Source of the DNA: Methylomagnum ishizawai
GTDB taxonomy: Bacteria; Pseudomonadota; Gammaproteobacteria; Methylococcales; Methylococcaceae
Reading direction: 5' to 3'
Assembly (NCBI RefSeq): GCF_019670005.1
Contig: NZ_AP019783.1
Span: 4,180,150 to 4,244,149 of the forward strand
DNA: 64,000 nucleotides
Below are positions 26,871 to 38,435 of this stretch, piece by piece (position 1 is the stretch's first letter; each line of letters starts with the position of its first letter). A program made the translations under genes and the position numbers. The notes under the pieces were generated by a model. The model ran no database searches, was not told the DNA's origin, and saw only the letters and a list, made by a program, of their open reading frames with translations.

Positions 26871-27533
26871 ATGTCCAATCACCGCAACAAAATTATCGCC
26901 GCCGCCTGGATTACCGGTTTGTCCATAATGGTATTTACCTACCAGGAAACCATCGCGCCACCTGGGAATCACCCCGTCCCGGAAACACCACAGGGACCTG
27001 CCGATACCCCACCCCCCCAGGTATCTCCCCGGTCCGTGGTTCCCCAGGCGCCCGGCCCATCCTCCATAGCGCCGCGCCCCGCATCCCCCGCCAGGGAAGA
27101 CGAAACCCCCGCCGTACGGCAACGCGATTCGGCCCTGGCCCGGCTCGGTGACATCGACCCCGAACGCCGCGCCGACGCCGCCGAGCAACTCGCCGCCTAC
27201 GCCGACCGGGCGGCGGAAACCGCCCTGGTCCAAGCGCTGGCCGGCGATCCCGTGGCCGAGGTCCGCGTCGCCGCCGCCCGCGGCCTGGGCCATGTCCGCA
27301 AACCCAATCCAGCCACCTTGGACGCGCTGTTCGCGGCGCTGCGCGACCCGGATATCGCGGTGGGGATGGCGGCGGTGGGCAGCCTCGGCGGGTTCCTCGC
27401 CCATAGCGAAACAGGGACCAAACGCGACCGGGCGCTACGGGCCGGATTCCAGGCCAGGGCGGCGGCGGCGGACGTTCCCGCCGCGATCCGGGAAATCCTG
27501 CGCGACGCCGTGGCGGGACGGGACGGGCCTTGA
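26871..27533 (+). CDS. Membrane-anchored HEAT-repeat protein (paralogue C)
   Basis: 220-residue protein with an N-terminal hydrophobic segment (about residues 8-23), a proline-rich linker of about 50 residues, then HEAT-like helices (DAAEQLAAYADRAAE, VRVAAARGLGHVRKP, AAVGSLGGFLAHSETG, AAIREILRDAV). It matches paralogue A most closely in plan, with a transmembrane anchor rather than a lipobox. Divergent from the HbpS-like gene and convergent with the double ATPase gene (8 bases between stops). Likely a periplasmic protein-binding scaffold; partner unknown. Confidence 0.78.
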   Translation: MSNHRNKIIAAAWITGLSIMVFTYQETIAPPGNHPVPETPQGPADTPPPQVSPRSVVPQAPGPSSIAPRPASPAREDETPAVRQRDSALARLGDIDPERRADAAEQLAAYADRAAETALVQALAGDPVAEVRVAAARGLGHVRKPNPATLDALFAALRDPDIAVGMAAVGSLGGFLAHSETGTKRDRALRAGFQARAAAADVPAAIREILRDAVAGRDGP

Positions 27534-27541
27534 CGGCCCGG

Positions 27542-29185
27542 CTACCGCGTGGGCCGGCCCAGGCGCAACCTGGGCACGGCGGCCAATAGCTTGCGGGTGT
27601 AGTCGTGGGCCGGTTCGTACAACACCTGGCGGGTTTCCCCGAGTTCGACGATGCGGCCCCGGTGCATCACCGCCACCCGGTCGGCCAGTTCCGCCACCAC
27701 CGCCAAATCGTGGGTGATGAAGAGATAGCTCAAGGCCCGCCGTTCCCGTAGTTCCTTGAGCAGCTTGAGGATTTGCGCCTGCACCGAGACATCCAAGGCG
27801 CTGGTCGGTTCGTCGCAGACGATGAGCTTGGGTTCGACCGCCAGGGCGCGGGCGATGCAGATGCGCTGGCGCTGGCCCCCGGAGAACTCGTGCGGATAGC
27901 GCAGCCGCGCCGCCACCGGCAAACCCACCGCCCGCAGCAAATCCCCGCAGCGCTCGCGCCGTTCCCCGGCCCCGAGTCCGGGACGCTGGGCGCGTAAACC
28001 TTCCTCGATGATATCGCCCACCACCATGCGCGGGTTCATGGACGAATAAGGGTCTTGGAACACGATCTGCATCTCGGCGCAGCGCTTGCGCCGCGCCGCG
28101 CCCGCCAGTCCCGCGATTTCCGCGCCCTCGAACCGCACCCGCCCGCCGGAGGTTTCGATCAGGTTCAGGATGCCTTTGCCCAGCGTGGTCTTGCCGCAAC
28201 CCGATTCGCCCACCAGGGCCAAGGTCTCGCCCTGGCCCAGGCGGAACGATACCCCGTCCACCGCCCGCACCTGGTCCACCGTGCGCTGCAACAGCCCGCG
28301 CTTGATCGGGTAATGCACGCGGAAATCCTCGACCTCCAGCAAGGCCGGGCCGGTTTCGGCGCGGGCGGGCCGGTCCAGGCAGGCGTCGAGCCGGGGCATG
28401 GCGGCCAGCAACTCGCGGCTGTAAGCATGGTTCTGGCGCTGGAAGAATTCGGGACCGCCCTGCTCCACGATCCGGCCCGAACGCATCACCGCCACCCGGT
28501 CGGCCAGTTCGGCGACGATGCCGAAATCGTGGGTGATGAGCCAGAGGGCCATGCCGCGCTCCCGGCGCAGGCGCTTGAGCAATTCCAGGATTTGCGCTTG
28601 CAGGGTCACGTCCAGGGCGGTGGTGGGTTCGTCGGCGATCAGGAGTTCGGGTTCCCCGGCCAGGGCCAGGGCGATCATGACGCGCTGGCGCATCCCGCCG
28701 GAGAGCTGGTGCGGGTATTCGTCCAGATGGCGGGCCGGATCGGGCAGGCCGACGTGGTCCAAAAGCTCCAGGGCGCGGCGGCGCAGGGCCGCGCCCTTCA
28801 AGCCCAGGTGCAGGCGCAGGGTTTCGCCGAGTTGCCGCCCGATGGCCATGACCGGGTTGAGCGAACTCATGGGGTCCTGGAACACGATGCCGATGCGCCG
28901 CCCGCGTATCCCGCCCATGGCGTATTCGGGCAGGGCGAACACCTCGGTCCCCCCCAGCCGCACCGAACCGCCCCGGACGCGCCCGTTGTGCGGCAGCAGG
29001 CGCAGCACCGACAAGGCCGTGACCGATTTCCCCGAGCCGGATTCACCGACCAGGGCGAAGCTTTCGCCCCGGCCTATCCCGAAGGACACGCCATCAACGG
29101 CGGGGGTGTGGTCCGGGCCTTGTTGGAAGCCGACGCGGAGGTCGGTGACGGTGAGCAGCGGGGGCGCGGGCGGACGGGTATCCAT
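27542..29185 (-). CDS. Double-ATPase peptide ABC transporter subunit, YejF/DppDF type
   Basis: 547-residue protein with two complete ABC ATPase domains. First: Walker A GESGSGKS, signature LSGGMRQRV, Walker B LLIADEPTTALDV. Second: Walker A GESGCGKT, signature FSGGQRQRI, Walker B LIVCDEPTSALDV. This DppD-DppF fusion is characteristic of YejF and GsiA-like peptide importers (microcin C, glutathione). No permease or binding-protein gene is adjacent, so its membrane partners must be elsewhere. The ATG at 29185 gives a normal N-terminus. Confidence 0.92.
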   Translation of the reverse strand: MDTRPPAPPLLTVTDLRVGFQQGPDHTPAVDGVSFGIGRGESFALVGESGSGKSVTALSVLRLLPHNGRVRGGSVRLGGTEVFALPEYAMGGIRGRRIGIVFQDPMSSLNPVMAIGRQLGETLRLHLGLKGAALRRRALELLDHVGLPDPARHLDEYPHQLSGGMRQRVMIALALAGEPELLIADEPTTALDVTLQAQILELLKRLRRERGMALWLITHDFGIVAELADRVAVMRSGRIVEQGGPEFFQRQNHAYSRELLAAMPRLDACLDRPARAETGPALLEVEDFRVHYPIKRGLLQRTVDQVRAVDGVSFRLGQGETLALVGESGCGKTTLGKGILNLIETSGGRVRFEGAEIAGLAGAARRKRCAEMQIVFQDPYSSMNPRMVVGDIIEEGLRAQRPGLGAGERRERCGDLLRAVGLPVAARLRYPHEFSGGQRQRICIARALAVEPKLIVCDEPTSALDVSVQAQILKLLKELRERRALSYLFITHDLAVVAELADRVAVMHRGRIVELGETRQVLYEPAHDYTRKLLAAVPRLRLGRPTR

Positions 29186-29470
29186 GGTAATACCGGGGCG
29201 TGGTGGTGGGCGGGGCCATGATACAGGGGCGGCGCGGGACCGCCTATCGACCGCGCCCGCCCCGCCAGGACGGAACCGATCCCCGGCATGGCCGGGTACC
29301 GGAACACCCGGCCCGGTCCTTGGGCCAGGACTTGCCGATCCGGGCCTCCGCCCTGGCTCAAGGGACGCGCGCCGCGGCCCTCATCCCTTTTGGCGGGTGC
29401 GGGTCCGTGGATGGCTGCCATAATCAGGGGGGCTTTCCCTGCTTATCCCTAGACGACGCTGTTCCGTGCC

Positions 29471-30781
29471 ATGCCCTTTCTGAAATCCCTGAGCAACGAC
29501 GAGTCCTACGAAAGCGCCGAACGCTTCCGCAAAATCATCGAACACGCCCCCATCGGCATGGCCATCGTGGCCTTGGACGGGCGTTGGCTCGAAGTCAACC
29601 TGGCCCTGTGCAAGCTTGTCGGCTACACCCCGGAAGAATTGGCGGAAACCACCTTCCAGGACATCACCCACCCCGACGACCTCTCCTCCGACCTCGCCAA
29701 TATCCAGCGCCTCCTGGATAACGAGACCGATGTCTACCAGATGGAGAAGCGGTACATCCACAAGGGCGGCTGGACCCTCTGGGTCTTGCTCACCGCCTCC
29801 CTGCTGCGCGATGCCAACGGCGCGCCCCTCTATTTCATCTCGCAAATCCAGGATATCTCCGAACGCAAGCGCACCGAGCAGGCGCTCCTGGAAAGCGAGC
29901 GGAAATTCCGCGCCATATTCGACCAGACCTTCCAGTTCATCGGCCTGATGACGCCGGACGGGACGCTGGTCGACGCCAACCGCACGGCGCTCGAATTCGC
30001 GGGGCTTTGGGAATCCGACGTCATCGGCAAGCCCTTCTGGGAAACGCCCTGGTGGACGCATTCGAAGGAACTCCAGGCGAAGCTGCGGGAGGCGGTGGCG
30101 AAAGCGGGGGCCGGCGAGTTCGTCCGTTTCGAGGCCACCCACATGAGCGCCGAGGGGCGGATCCATTATGTGGACTTCTCCCTCAAGCCGATCCTGGACG
30201 GGGATGGCAAGATCAGCCTGCTGATCCCCGAAGGCCGCGATATCACCGATCGCAAGGCGCTCGAATGGCGGCTGGAACACATGGCGCATGTCGATCCGCT
30301 GACGGGGATGAACAACCGGCGGCGCTTCCTGGAATTGGCGGAGCTGGAATTCGAGCGCGCCCGGCGCTACCAGGGGAAAAACTTGTCGATGCTGATGCTC
30401 GACCTGGACCACTTCAAGCAAATCAACGACACCCATGGACACCCCGCGGGCGACGCCGTCCTGCGGAAGGCGGCGCAGGCCTGCCGCGAGAGCCTGCGCA
30501 ACGTGGACACGCTGGGCCGGCTCGGGGGGGAGGAATTCGCCGCCCTGCTCCCGGAAACCGCTGGCCCGAGGGCGCTCCAAATCGCGAAGCGGGTATGCCG
30601 GGTGATCGCCGGCACGCAGGTGGCGCTGGACAACAAGCCCCCGATCAACGTCACGGCCTCCATCGGGGTGGCGAGCCTCTCCGCGGGGGATACGGGCGTC
30701 GGCACCCTCCTGGAACGCGCCGACGCCGCGCTCTACGAGGCCAAGCACGCGGGACGGAACCGGGCGATGCTGGGGGACTGA
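29471..30781 (+). CDS. Diguanylate cyclase with two PAS domains
   Basis: 436-residue cytoplasmic protein: PAS/PAC 1 (about residues 19-137, ending DISERKRTEQ), PAS/PAC 2 (about 143-265, ending DITDRKALE), then a GGDEF domain (about 270-436). The active-site motif is GGEEF, and an inhibitory RxxD site (RNVD) sits five residues before it, so synthesis of c-di-GMP with product feedback is expected. No transmembrane segment is seen. Context (polysaccharide operon, chemoreceptor) fits control of surface glycan or motility, by inference only. Confidence 0.93.
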   Translation: MPFLKSLSNDESYESAERFRKIIEHAPIGMAIVALDGRWLEVNLALCKLVGYTPEELAETTFQDITHPDDLSSDLANIQRLLDNETDVYQMEKRYIHKGGWTLWVLLTASLLRDANGAPLYFISQIQDISERKRTEQALLESERKFRAIFDQTFQFIGLMTPDGTLVDANRTALEFAGLWESDVIGKPFWETPWWTHSKELQAKLREAVAKAGAGEFVRFEATHMSAEGRIHYVDFSLKPILDGDGKISLLIPEGRDITDRKALEWRLEHMAHVDPLTGMNNRRRFLELAELEFERARRYQGKNLSMLMLDLDHFKQINDTHGHPAGDAVLRKAAQACRESLRNVDTLGRLGGEEFAALLPETAGPRALQIAKRVCRVIAGTQVALDNKPPINVTASIGVASLSAGDTGVGTLLERADAALYEAKHAGRNRAMLGD

Positions 30782-30798
30782 GCAAGCCCGCCGCCCGC

Positions 30799-31572
30799 CT
30801 AGAACGGCCTCAAGGTATACGGGACGGGATCGGTGACGGCCTCGCCGGGCTTCTTGTTGGCGATCTGCACGAACTGCCGCGCCCAGCGGTCCATGATGCC
30901 CTTGGCCGGGCCGTACCAAGTGAGCCGGGTCAGGTCCAAGGGCCCGACATCGGCCATGTCGCGGTCGGCGAAGGTCGCGACCACCTCGCCGGTCTGCAAA
31001 TCGCGCAGGCGGCCCTCGAACGCCGCCCGGCGCTGGTTCACCGCGCCCATGGCCGAACCCGTGCCGATCGGCCCGGCCCAGGACAGCGCGTGCAGGACGG
31101 GGGTCGAGGGGTCGATCTCGATCAGGGCCAACTCCAGCCGCAGGGCCGGGCGCCGATGGTCGGCGGGATTTTCCAGGACCATGAAACGGTGGTTGGGGTC
31201 GTCCTTGAACGCCTTCACCAAGCGGTCATGGAAATACACGGCGAGTTCGGCGATATCCTTCTTCACATCGCCGATCCAACTGGCCGAACTAGCCTTGTGC
31301 AACCAATCCATCTCCATCATGTACTGGGTGTTGACCGGCGCGACCACCAGTTCGCCATAGCCGCCCTTGTCGAAGCCGGGCTTGATCCAAACCTTCTGGA
31401 ACGGCAAATCGTTACGATGGGAGGCTTGCTCCGGCTGCCAGATGAAGCCCTGGTCGGGAGCGGGCGCGACGGCCTGGGCCTTGACCGCGTTGGCCCCGTC
31501 GCGGACGCTGGAACAGGCGGCGAGGGCGATGCACAGGACGGACAGGCCGGGGAAGCGGACGGGATTCTTCAT
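30799..31572 (-). CDS. DUF3313-like lipoprotein
   Basis: 257-residue predicted lipoprotein with lipobox LAAC at about residues 17-20. The mature part (KVWIKPGFDKGGYGELVVAPV, ALIEIDPSTPVLHALSW, LTWYGPAKGIMDRWARQF) resembles the DUF3313 family of envelope lipoproteins with no assigned function. It is convergent with the cyclase gene (17 bases) and is probably its own transcription unit. The family call is from memory of the pattern; the lipoprotein call is firm. Confidence 0.72.
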   Translation of the reverse strand: MKNPVRFPGLSVLCIALAACSSVRDGANAVKAQAVAPAPDQGFIWQPEQASHRNDLPFQKVWIKPGFDKGGYGELVVAPVNTQYMMEMDWLHKASSASWIGDVKKDIAELAVYFHDRLVKAFKDDPNHRFMVLENPADHRRPALRLELALIEIDPSTPVLHALSWAGPIGTGSAMGAVNQRRAAFEGRLRDLQTGEVVATFADRDMADVGPLDLTRLTWYGPAKGIMDRWARQFVQIANKKPGEAVTDPVPYTLRPF

Positions 31573-31656
31573 GGATGGGGATTCCTCGCGGGACGGGTGG
31601 ATGGATGAATCCCATAGCTTACGCGATCCCCCGGCCTCGTCCCCACCGGTCCCGGC

Positions 31657-33546
31657 TCAAAAGCGGGAGAAGCCCCGTTCGTTGCACTCCCTGTCCGCGC
31701 CGTCCCGAAGCCGGACCTGGGGATGGAAAGGCTCCAGCCTTGCCGTGTGGCGCGGAACCGCGGGGTGCTTGTCCTCGGCTGCCGAGGTTTTGAAGAAGCC
31801 CAGGGTCCGCTGCAATTCCATGGCCTGCCCGCTCATCTCCTCCGCCGTGGCGGACAGTTCCTCGGAGGCCGAGGCATTCTGCTGGGTGGTCCGGCTCAGT
31901 TGGTTCATGGCTTCCGCGATCTGCTTGGCACCGGACGCCTGTTCCTCGGAGGCGGCCGCGATTTCCTGCACCAGGCCGGCGGTCCTCTTGATCGAGGGCA
32001 CGATCTCGCCCAACAGCGTCCCGGCCCGCTCCGCCATGCCGACACTGGATGCGGCCAGTTCGCCGATCTCCTGGGCGGCGATCTGGGAACGCTCGGCCAG
32101 CTTCCGCACCTCGGCGGCCACCACCGCGAACCCCTTGCCATGCTCGCCGGCCCGCGCCGCCTCGATGGCGGCGTTCAGGGCGAGCAGGTTGGTCTGATAG
32201 GCGATATCGTCGACGATGCCGATCTTGCCGGCGATCTGCTTCATGGCCTGGACGGTCCGGGCGACGGCTTCGCCGCCTTCCACCGCCTCGCGGGAGGATT
32301 TCTCGGCGATGTTGTCGGTGATCTTGGCATTGTCCTTGTTCTGGTTAATGGAGGCCGCCATCTGCTCGGTGGAGGAGGAGGTCTCCTCGACGCTGGTGGC
32401 CTGCTGGGAAGCGGCCTGGGACAGGGATTGGGAGGTATCCCGCAATTGCTCGGACGCGCAGGACAAGGTGCCCACCAGGTTGCCGACTTCGGATAGGGTT
32501 TCCGCCAGCTTGCGCAGGCTGGCGTTGATCGTCTCCTGCAAATCCAGGAAAGTGCCCCGGCAATCCCCGTCGACGGTGGCGGTCAGGTCGCCCCCGGCCA
32601 CGCGGCCCATGGCCTCGCGGATGCGCTCCACCGGCCCGACCACGGCGTCGAGGGTGGCGTTCACGCCCTCGACGATCCCGCGATAGTCGCCACGGTGCCT
32701 GGAGGCGTCCGCACGGATGGCGAGCTGGCCCTCCATGCCGGCCTGGGACAACATCAGCGCGTCATCGACCAGGGCCTTGATATTGGTGGACATATGCGCC
32801 ATGGCGGCCATCAGGCTGCCGGTATCGCCGGTCTTCAAGGTAATGGGCATGGACAGGTCGCCATCGGCGATGCGGTTGGCGATGGCGGTGGCCGTTGCTG
32901 GCTCGCCGCCCAATTGGCGCACGATGGTCAGGACGATGTAATAGCCGACCCCGGCGACCAGGAACGCCGTGAACAGCGTCCCGCCCCAACTTTGCCACAC
33001 GGCGGCCGCTTGGATTTGCACGGCGTCGGCGGCGGCTTTTCCCGCCAGGTCGGCATTGTACTTGGCATGGTCCTCAATACTGTTTTGCAGGCTCCGGGCA
33101 GGATCGGTCAAGCGATCCAGGGCTTCCCGCGCCTGCTTTTTGTCCATGCCCTGGGAGAGCGCCAGCACCGTGGCAAGCCCGGCCTCGTATTGGTTCCATT
33201 GCGCCAAGTTGGCCTTGTACAGGCGGCGGTCCTCGTCGTCCGAGACCAGCGGTTCGTACGCCCTGAAGGCCGCCGCCAAGTCGCTCTTGGCGCTCTTCAA
33301 CTCCTGATCCAACCGCTCCTGCTTGCTGCGGTCCTCGTTGAGTACGTGCCGGAACAGGCGAATCCTAACCACGCCAAATCTTTTGATGATCGAATTCACC
33401 GCGACCAAGGAAGGCACGCTATTGACATTGGCATAATTGGCCGCAGCGAATACCTGTTGGATTTGGTAGTTCGACAAGGCCGCCAGGCCGATCAAACCCA
33501 ACAAGTTGAAGATGATCAGCAACAACATTTTCTTATGGATCGTCAT
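31657..33546 (-). CDS. Methyl-accepting chemotaxis protein
   Basis: 629-residue chemoreceptor. A transmembrane helix (about residues 8-28) leads into a four-helix-bundle type periplasmic sensor of about 150 residues, a second helix (near 190-210), HAMP, and a signalling domain with the conserved hairpin [21 protein letters not shown]. No C-terminal CheR-binding pentapeptide is present; the protein ends in an arginine-rich tail of about 30 residues. ATG 33546 has AGGA nine bases upstream and is preferred to the TTG two codons earlier. The ligand is unknown; no other che genes are nearby. Confidence 0.93.
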   Translation of the reverse strand: MTIHKKMLLLIIFNLLGLIGLAALSNYQIQQVFAAANYANVNSVPSLVAVNSIIKRFGVVRIRLFRHVLNEDRSKQERLDQELKSAKSDLAAAFRAYEPLVSDDEDRRLYKANLAQWNQYEAGLATVLALSQGMDKKQAREALDRLTDPARSLQNSIEDHAKYNADLAGKAAADAVQIQAAAVWQSWGGTLFTAFLVAGVGYYIVLTIVRQLGGEPATATAIANRIADGDLSMPITLKTGDTGSLMAAMAHMSTNIKALVDDALMLSQAGMEGQLAIRADASRHRGDYRGIVEGVNATLDAVVGPVERIREAMGRVAGGDLTATVDGDCRGTFLDLQETINASLRKLAETLSEVGNLVGTLSCASEQLRDTSQSLSQAASQQATSVEETSSSTEQMAASINQNKDNAKITDNIAEKSSREAVEGGEAVARTVQAMKQIAGKIGIVDDIAYQTNLLALNAAIEAARAGEHGKGFAVVAAEVRKLAERSQIAAQEIGELAASSVGMAERAGTLLGEIVPSIKRTAGLVQEIAAASEEQASGAKQIAEAMNQLSRTTQQNASASEELSATAEEMSGQAMELQRTLGFFKTSAAEDKHPAVPRHTARLEPFHPQVRLRDGADRECNERGFSRF

Positions 33547-33670
33547 GTTCAATATCCTGGAAAAACGGCAACCCTCAGCCGACGCAATGGGCCGCGCTGG
33601 CGCTTATCGCCGTTGCGGATGGATTCGAGGCGAAAGCGTATAAAAAACCATTGGGGCCAAACCCATCGAA

Positions 33671-34087
33671 TCACTGGACCCTGACGCTGCCACCCACGGC
33701 GGACCAACCTTTCGCCAAGTCGCAGTTCGAATCCAAACCTTTCATCGATACCTCGACGGTGGAGGCGCTGGTGGCGGTGATGATCGTCAGTATTTCCGTG
33801 GAACATCCGCTTCCCATATTCACCCGGTGCTGGACCCCTTCGATTTTGGTGGGGGCGATATATCTGCCCACGAAGTAATGGGCAAAGCCATGGGCGATGT
33901 TGATAAAGGTGAGTTGCGTCCCTTCTTGGAAATAATTGATCGATTGACTGGGATCGCCATTCTCCTGCCATTGGCCCGATAAGTTGTATCTTGGTTTTAG
34001 CAAGGTCTCCGCAGAAGCGTCGAATACCCATATCAAAGCAGCTACCGACGCTATCGCCATGGCGAATCTTGTTGCTTTATTTTCCAT
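33671..34087 (-). CDS. Small secreted protein of unknown function
   Basis: 138-residue product with a signal peptide (hydrophobic FAMAIASVAALIWVF, cleavage after ASA near residue 28). The mature part is beta-rich in appearance (YNLSGQWQENG, TEILTIITATSASTVEVSMKG) and has two cysteines that could pair. I do not recognise a family; the opening NLSGxW is reminiscent of small beta-barrel proteins that start with GxW, but this is weak. ATG 34087 has GGAGG eight bases upstream. The surrounding bases are visibly AT-richer than the rest of the window. Confidence 0.65.
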   Translation of the reverse strand: MENKATRFAMAIASVAALIWVFDASAETLLKPRYNLSGQWQENGDPSQSINYFQEGTQLTFINIAHGFAHYFVGRYIAPTKIEGVQHRVNMGSGCSTEILTIITATSASTVEVSMKGLDSNCDLAKGWSAVGGSVRVQ

Positions 34088-34383
34088 ACCGCTATCCTCC
34101 AATCACATACAAATATACGGCATTCCCCATAGACATATGTATCCATGAGAAAAAACCCCATGGTATTTCCAGGGGGCATGGAAGAGGTATAGAAGATTTT
34201 CCTAAAAGATCAACCCGGCCCGCGCGGTGCCCCGATACTCCTTCGTGAAACCTGGATTTCCCACAAGACTCCAAGCGTCTGGCCCAGGAGTCGGCTAGGG
34301 AATTGGCGTTTGGAGCGCGCCGAATATGCGCGGTTTTTGGCACAAGGCGAACGCCTAATGGACCGGGCTTAGACGCCCGAAAT

Positions 34384-34614
34384 TTAACCGGCCTGATTGT
34401 CCCGTTTCGATAGCTCTAACTCTTCCAGGCGGCGCTCCATCTCGGCACCGTACTTGGCTTCTTCGGCATTCGCCACCATGACCCGCAACCTTCGCTCATC
34501 TTGTATCTGGTCCACGATGGCCTTGATCCGGTCTCGCAATTTCCCTATACCGTCATAGGGCACTCCCTGTTCATCGTCCGAAAACGTCTTGGGCACGATT
34601 TGGGCGCGAGGCAA
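34384..34614 (-). CDS. Small charged orphan, possible coiled coil
   Basis: 76-residue open frame with a TTG start; the C-terminal two thirds are strongly charged with heptad-like leucines and valines (LRDRIKAIVDQIQDERR, MERRLEELELSK), suggesting a coiled coil. No family recognised. It begins right after the tRNA terminator on the same strand, with no clear ribosome binding site, so it may be a remnant or not expressed. AT-richer than neighbours. Confidence 0.35.
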   Translation of the reverse strand: MPRAQIVPKTFSDDEQGVPYDGIGKLRDRIKAIVDQIQDERRLRVMVANAEEAKYGAEMERRLEELELSKRDNQAG

Positions 34615-34616
34615 AT

Positions 34617-34648
34617 AAAAAAGGCTTAGGCGATGCGCCTAAGCCTTT
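34617..34648 (-). terminator. Intrinsic terminator after tRNA-Ile
   Basis: On the minus strand, arms AAAGGCTTAGGCG and CGCCTAAGCCTTT form a 13-bp perfect stem with a three-base loop, ending in a run of six T. It lies nine bases past the tRNA and would end the rpsU-yqeY-dnaG-rpoD-tRNA transcript. Confidence 0.92.
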
Positions 34649-34656
34649 GATTTTAT

Positions 34657-34733
<77 letters not shown>

Positions 34734-34750
34734 TGAATGAAGCGCGTATT

Positions 34751-36568
<1,818 letters not shown>

Positions 36569-36659
36569 CCCAACCCGCTCGGCTATTTATGGTGAGACTT
36601 TCCTATACCCAAATTCCCCATTAATCACTAAGTCGCACAAACCTATCGATGGCCTCCCG

Positions 36660-38396
36660 TTATTTGATTTCCCCCAACAAGGTTAATAACTCTTCCCGCT
36701 CCTTGGGGCCGAGGGCCGTCAAGGGCTTGCTTTTCAGTTCGTCCAGCCGCTGGGCTTTGAATTGTCTTTCCAGTCCCGCGAGGGTATCGGCGAAGACTTC
36801 TTGTATTTTTTCGGGCGGCACCAAGGTATCCAGTCCCAGCAGCGCCGCGACGGTCTTGGCCTCCTGGGATTCCCGGAAATACTCCAGGATCGCGCCCGGC
36901 GTGAGGCCGGGGTGTTGGTCCAGCAGGCCGAGGATCCGGGCGGCGAGCTGGCCTCCTTTCCCGGTTTGGATCAGGTGCTGGCGGGTTGGTGCGGCGATGG
37001 TGGCGGCGAGCCGCGGATTTTGCAGGAGCAAAGCCAAACACAGCCTTAACAAGGAAGGTTGGCCGCGCTTGCCGCCGCCGCGCCGGGTTCCGACAAGCTT
37101 AGCCGAATTACGGGGCGATTCTAACGGCGTCTGGCCGACCAGTTCCATCAGCCGTTTCCGCATCATTTCGCGCAATTCGCCGGGGGGCATTTGCTTGATC
37201 AAGGGCTTGGCCTGGTTGACGAGGCCCGCCTGGTCCCCGGTATTGCCCGCCATGGCCGTGAGGTTCAGCCCTTGGGTCAAGCGCTCGAAGAAATAATGCG
37301 AGAATGGCTTGGCATTCTTGATCCGCGCCAGGAAAGCCTCGGTGCCCTCCGCCCGCACCAGCGAATCGGGGTCGTGTTGTTCCGGCAAGGCCAGGAAGCG
37401 CAGTTGCCGCCCGTCGCGCAAATGCGGCAGGCTGGCTTCCAGGGCTTTCCAGGCCGCGTTGCGCCCCGCCGTGTCGCCGTCGAAGCAAAACACCAGTTCG
37501 CCGGCGTAGCGGAATAAGAGGTTGATATGGTCGCCGGAAGTGGCGGTGCCGAGGGTGGCGACGGCGTTGGGGATGCCGAATTGGGCCAGCGCGATCACGT
37601 CCATATAGCCCTCGACCACCAGGATGAATTCCGGCTTCCTGACCGCGTTCAGCAGTTCATAGAGTCCATAGACTTCGTGGCTTTTCTTAAATGTGGCGGT
37701 TTCGGGGGAATTCAAGTATTTGGGCACCCCGTCGCCCAGTACCCGCCCGCCGAAACCCACCACCCGCCCGCGGCGGTCGCGGATGGGAAAGACCACGCGG
37801 TCGCGGAACCAATCGTAGGCGGCACCGCCCTCCTTGACCGTGACGAGGCCCGCCGCCTTGAGCGTTTCCGGCGGGAAATCCTGGGGCAGGACGCGGTAGC
37901 CCGGCGGGGCGTAGCCGAGGCGGTAGCGCTGGGCGATTTCGCCGGTGACGCCGCGGCCTTTCAGGTATTCGACGGCGCGGGCGGCTTCGGGATGGGTTTT
38001 GAGCTGGGTTTGGTAGAAGCGGGCGGCCCAGTCCAGCACGGCGTATAGATCGGTGGTCCGTTCCGGGCCCGGCGCGTCGGGTTTACCGGGGCGCGGTTCT
38101 TCCGGGATTTTGAGTCCGGCCGTATCGGCCAGGGTTTCCATGGCTTCGCGGAAGCTCAGGCGGTCGTATTCCATCAGGAAGCCGATGGCGTTGCCGCTGG
38201 CCCCGCAGCCGAAGCAGTGATAGAACTGCTTGTCGCGGCTGACCGAGAAGCTGGGGGATTTTTCGTTGTGGAAGGGGCAGCGGGCCATGAAGTTGCCGCC
38301 CGAGCGCTTGAGGGGAACCCGAGCGTCGATCAGTTCGACCAGATCGACGCGGGCGAGGACTTCTTGGATGAAGTGTTCGGGAATCTTGCCGGCCAT
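36660..38396 (-). CDS. dnaG: DNA primase DnaG
   Basis: 578-residue primase that lays down RNA primers at the replication fork. The N-terminal zinc finger shows CPFHNEKSPSF and HCFGCGASG (CHC2 ligands); the Toprim catalytic core shows VVEGYMDVIAL and FCFDGDTAGR. The C-terminal helical part is the DnaB-binding domain. Length is normal. Upstream neighbour yqeY ends 39 bases before the start. Confidence 0.98.
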   Translation of the reverse strand: MAGKIPEHFIQEVLARVDLVELIDARVPLKRSGGNFMARCPFHNEKSPSFSVSRDKQFYHCFGCGASGNAIGFLMEYDRLSFREAMETLADTAGLKIPEEPRPGKPDAPGPERTTDLYAVLDWAARFYQTQLKTHPEAARAVEYLKGRGVTGEIAQRYRLGYAPPGYRVLPQDFPPETLKAAGLVTVKEGGAAYDWFRDRVVFPIRDRRGRVVGFGGRVLGDGVPKYLNSPETATFKKSHEVYGLYELLNAVRKPEFILVVEGYMDVIALAQFGIPNAVATLGTATSGDHINLLFRYAGELVFCFDGDTAGRNAAWKALEASLPHLRDGRQLRFLALPEQHDPDSLVRAEGTEAFLARIKNAKPFSHYFFERLTQGLNLTAMAGNTGDQAGLVNQAKPLIKQMPPGELREMMRKRLMELVGQTPLESPRNSAKLVGTRRGGGKRGQPSLLRLCLALLLQNPRLAATIAAPTRQHLIQTGKGGQLAARILGLLDQHPGLTPGAILEYFRESQEAKTVAALLGLDTLVPPEKIQEVFADTLAGLERQFKAQRLDELKSKPLTALGPKEREELLTLLGEIK

Positions 38397-38435
38397 CGTT
38401 CATGATCCGGCGGGAGGCGCGGTGCCCCGTGGCAG

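Noticed and set aside
34092-34343. Minus-strand open frame of 83 codons between the secreted orphan and the coiled-coil orphan
   Set aside because: No ribosome site, no recognisable pattern, and it overlaps the leader of the gene at 34087. Probably chance.
34357-34383. Hairpin CGGGC-TTAGAC-GCCCG beyond the coiled-coil orphan
   Set aside because: Short stem and no T run on either strand.
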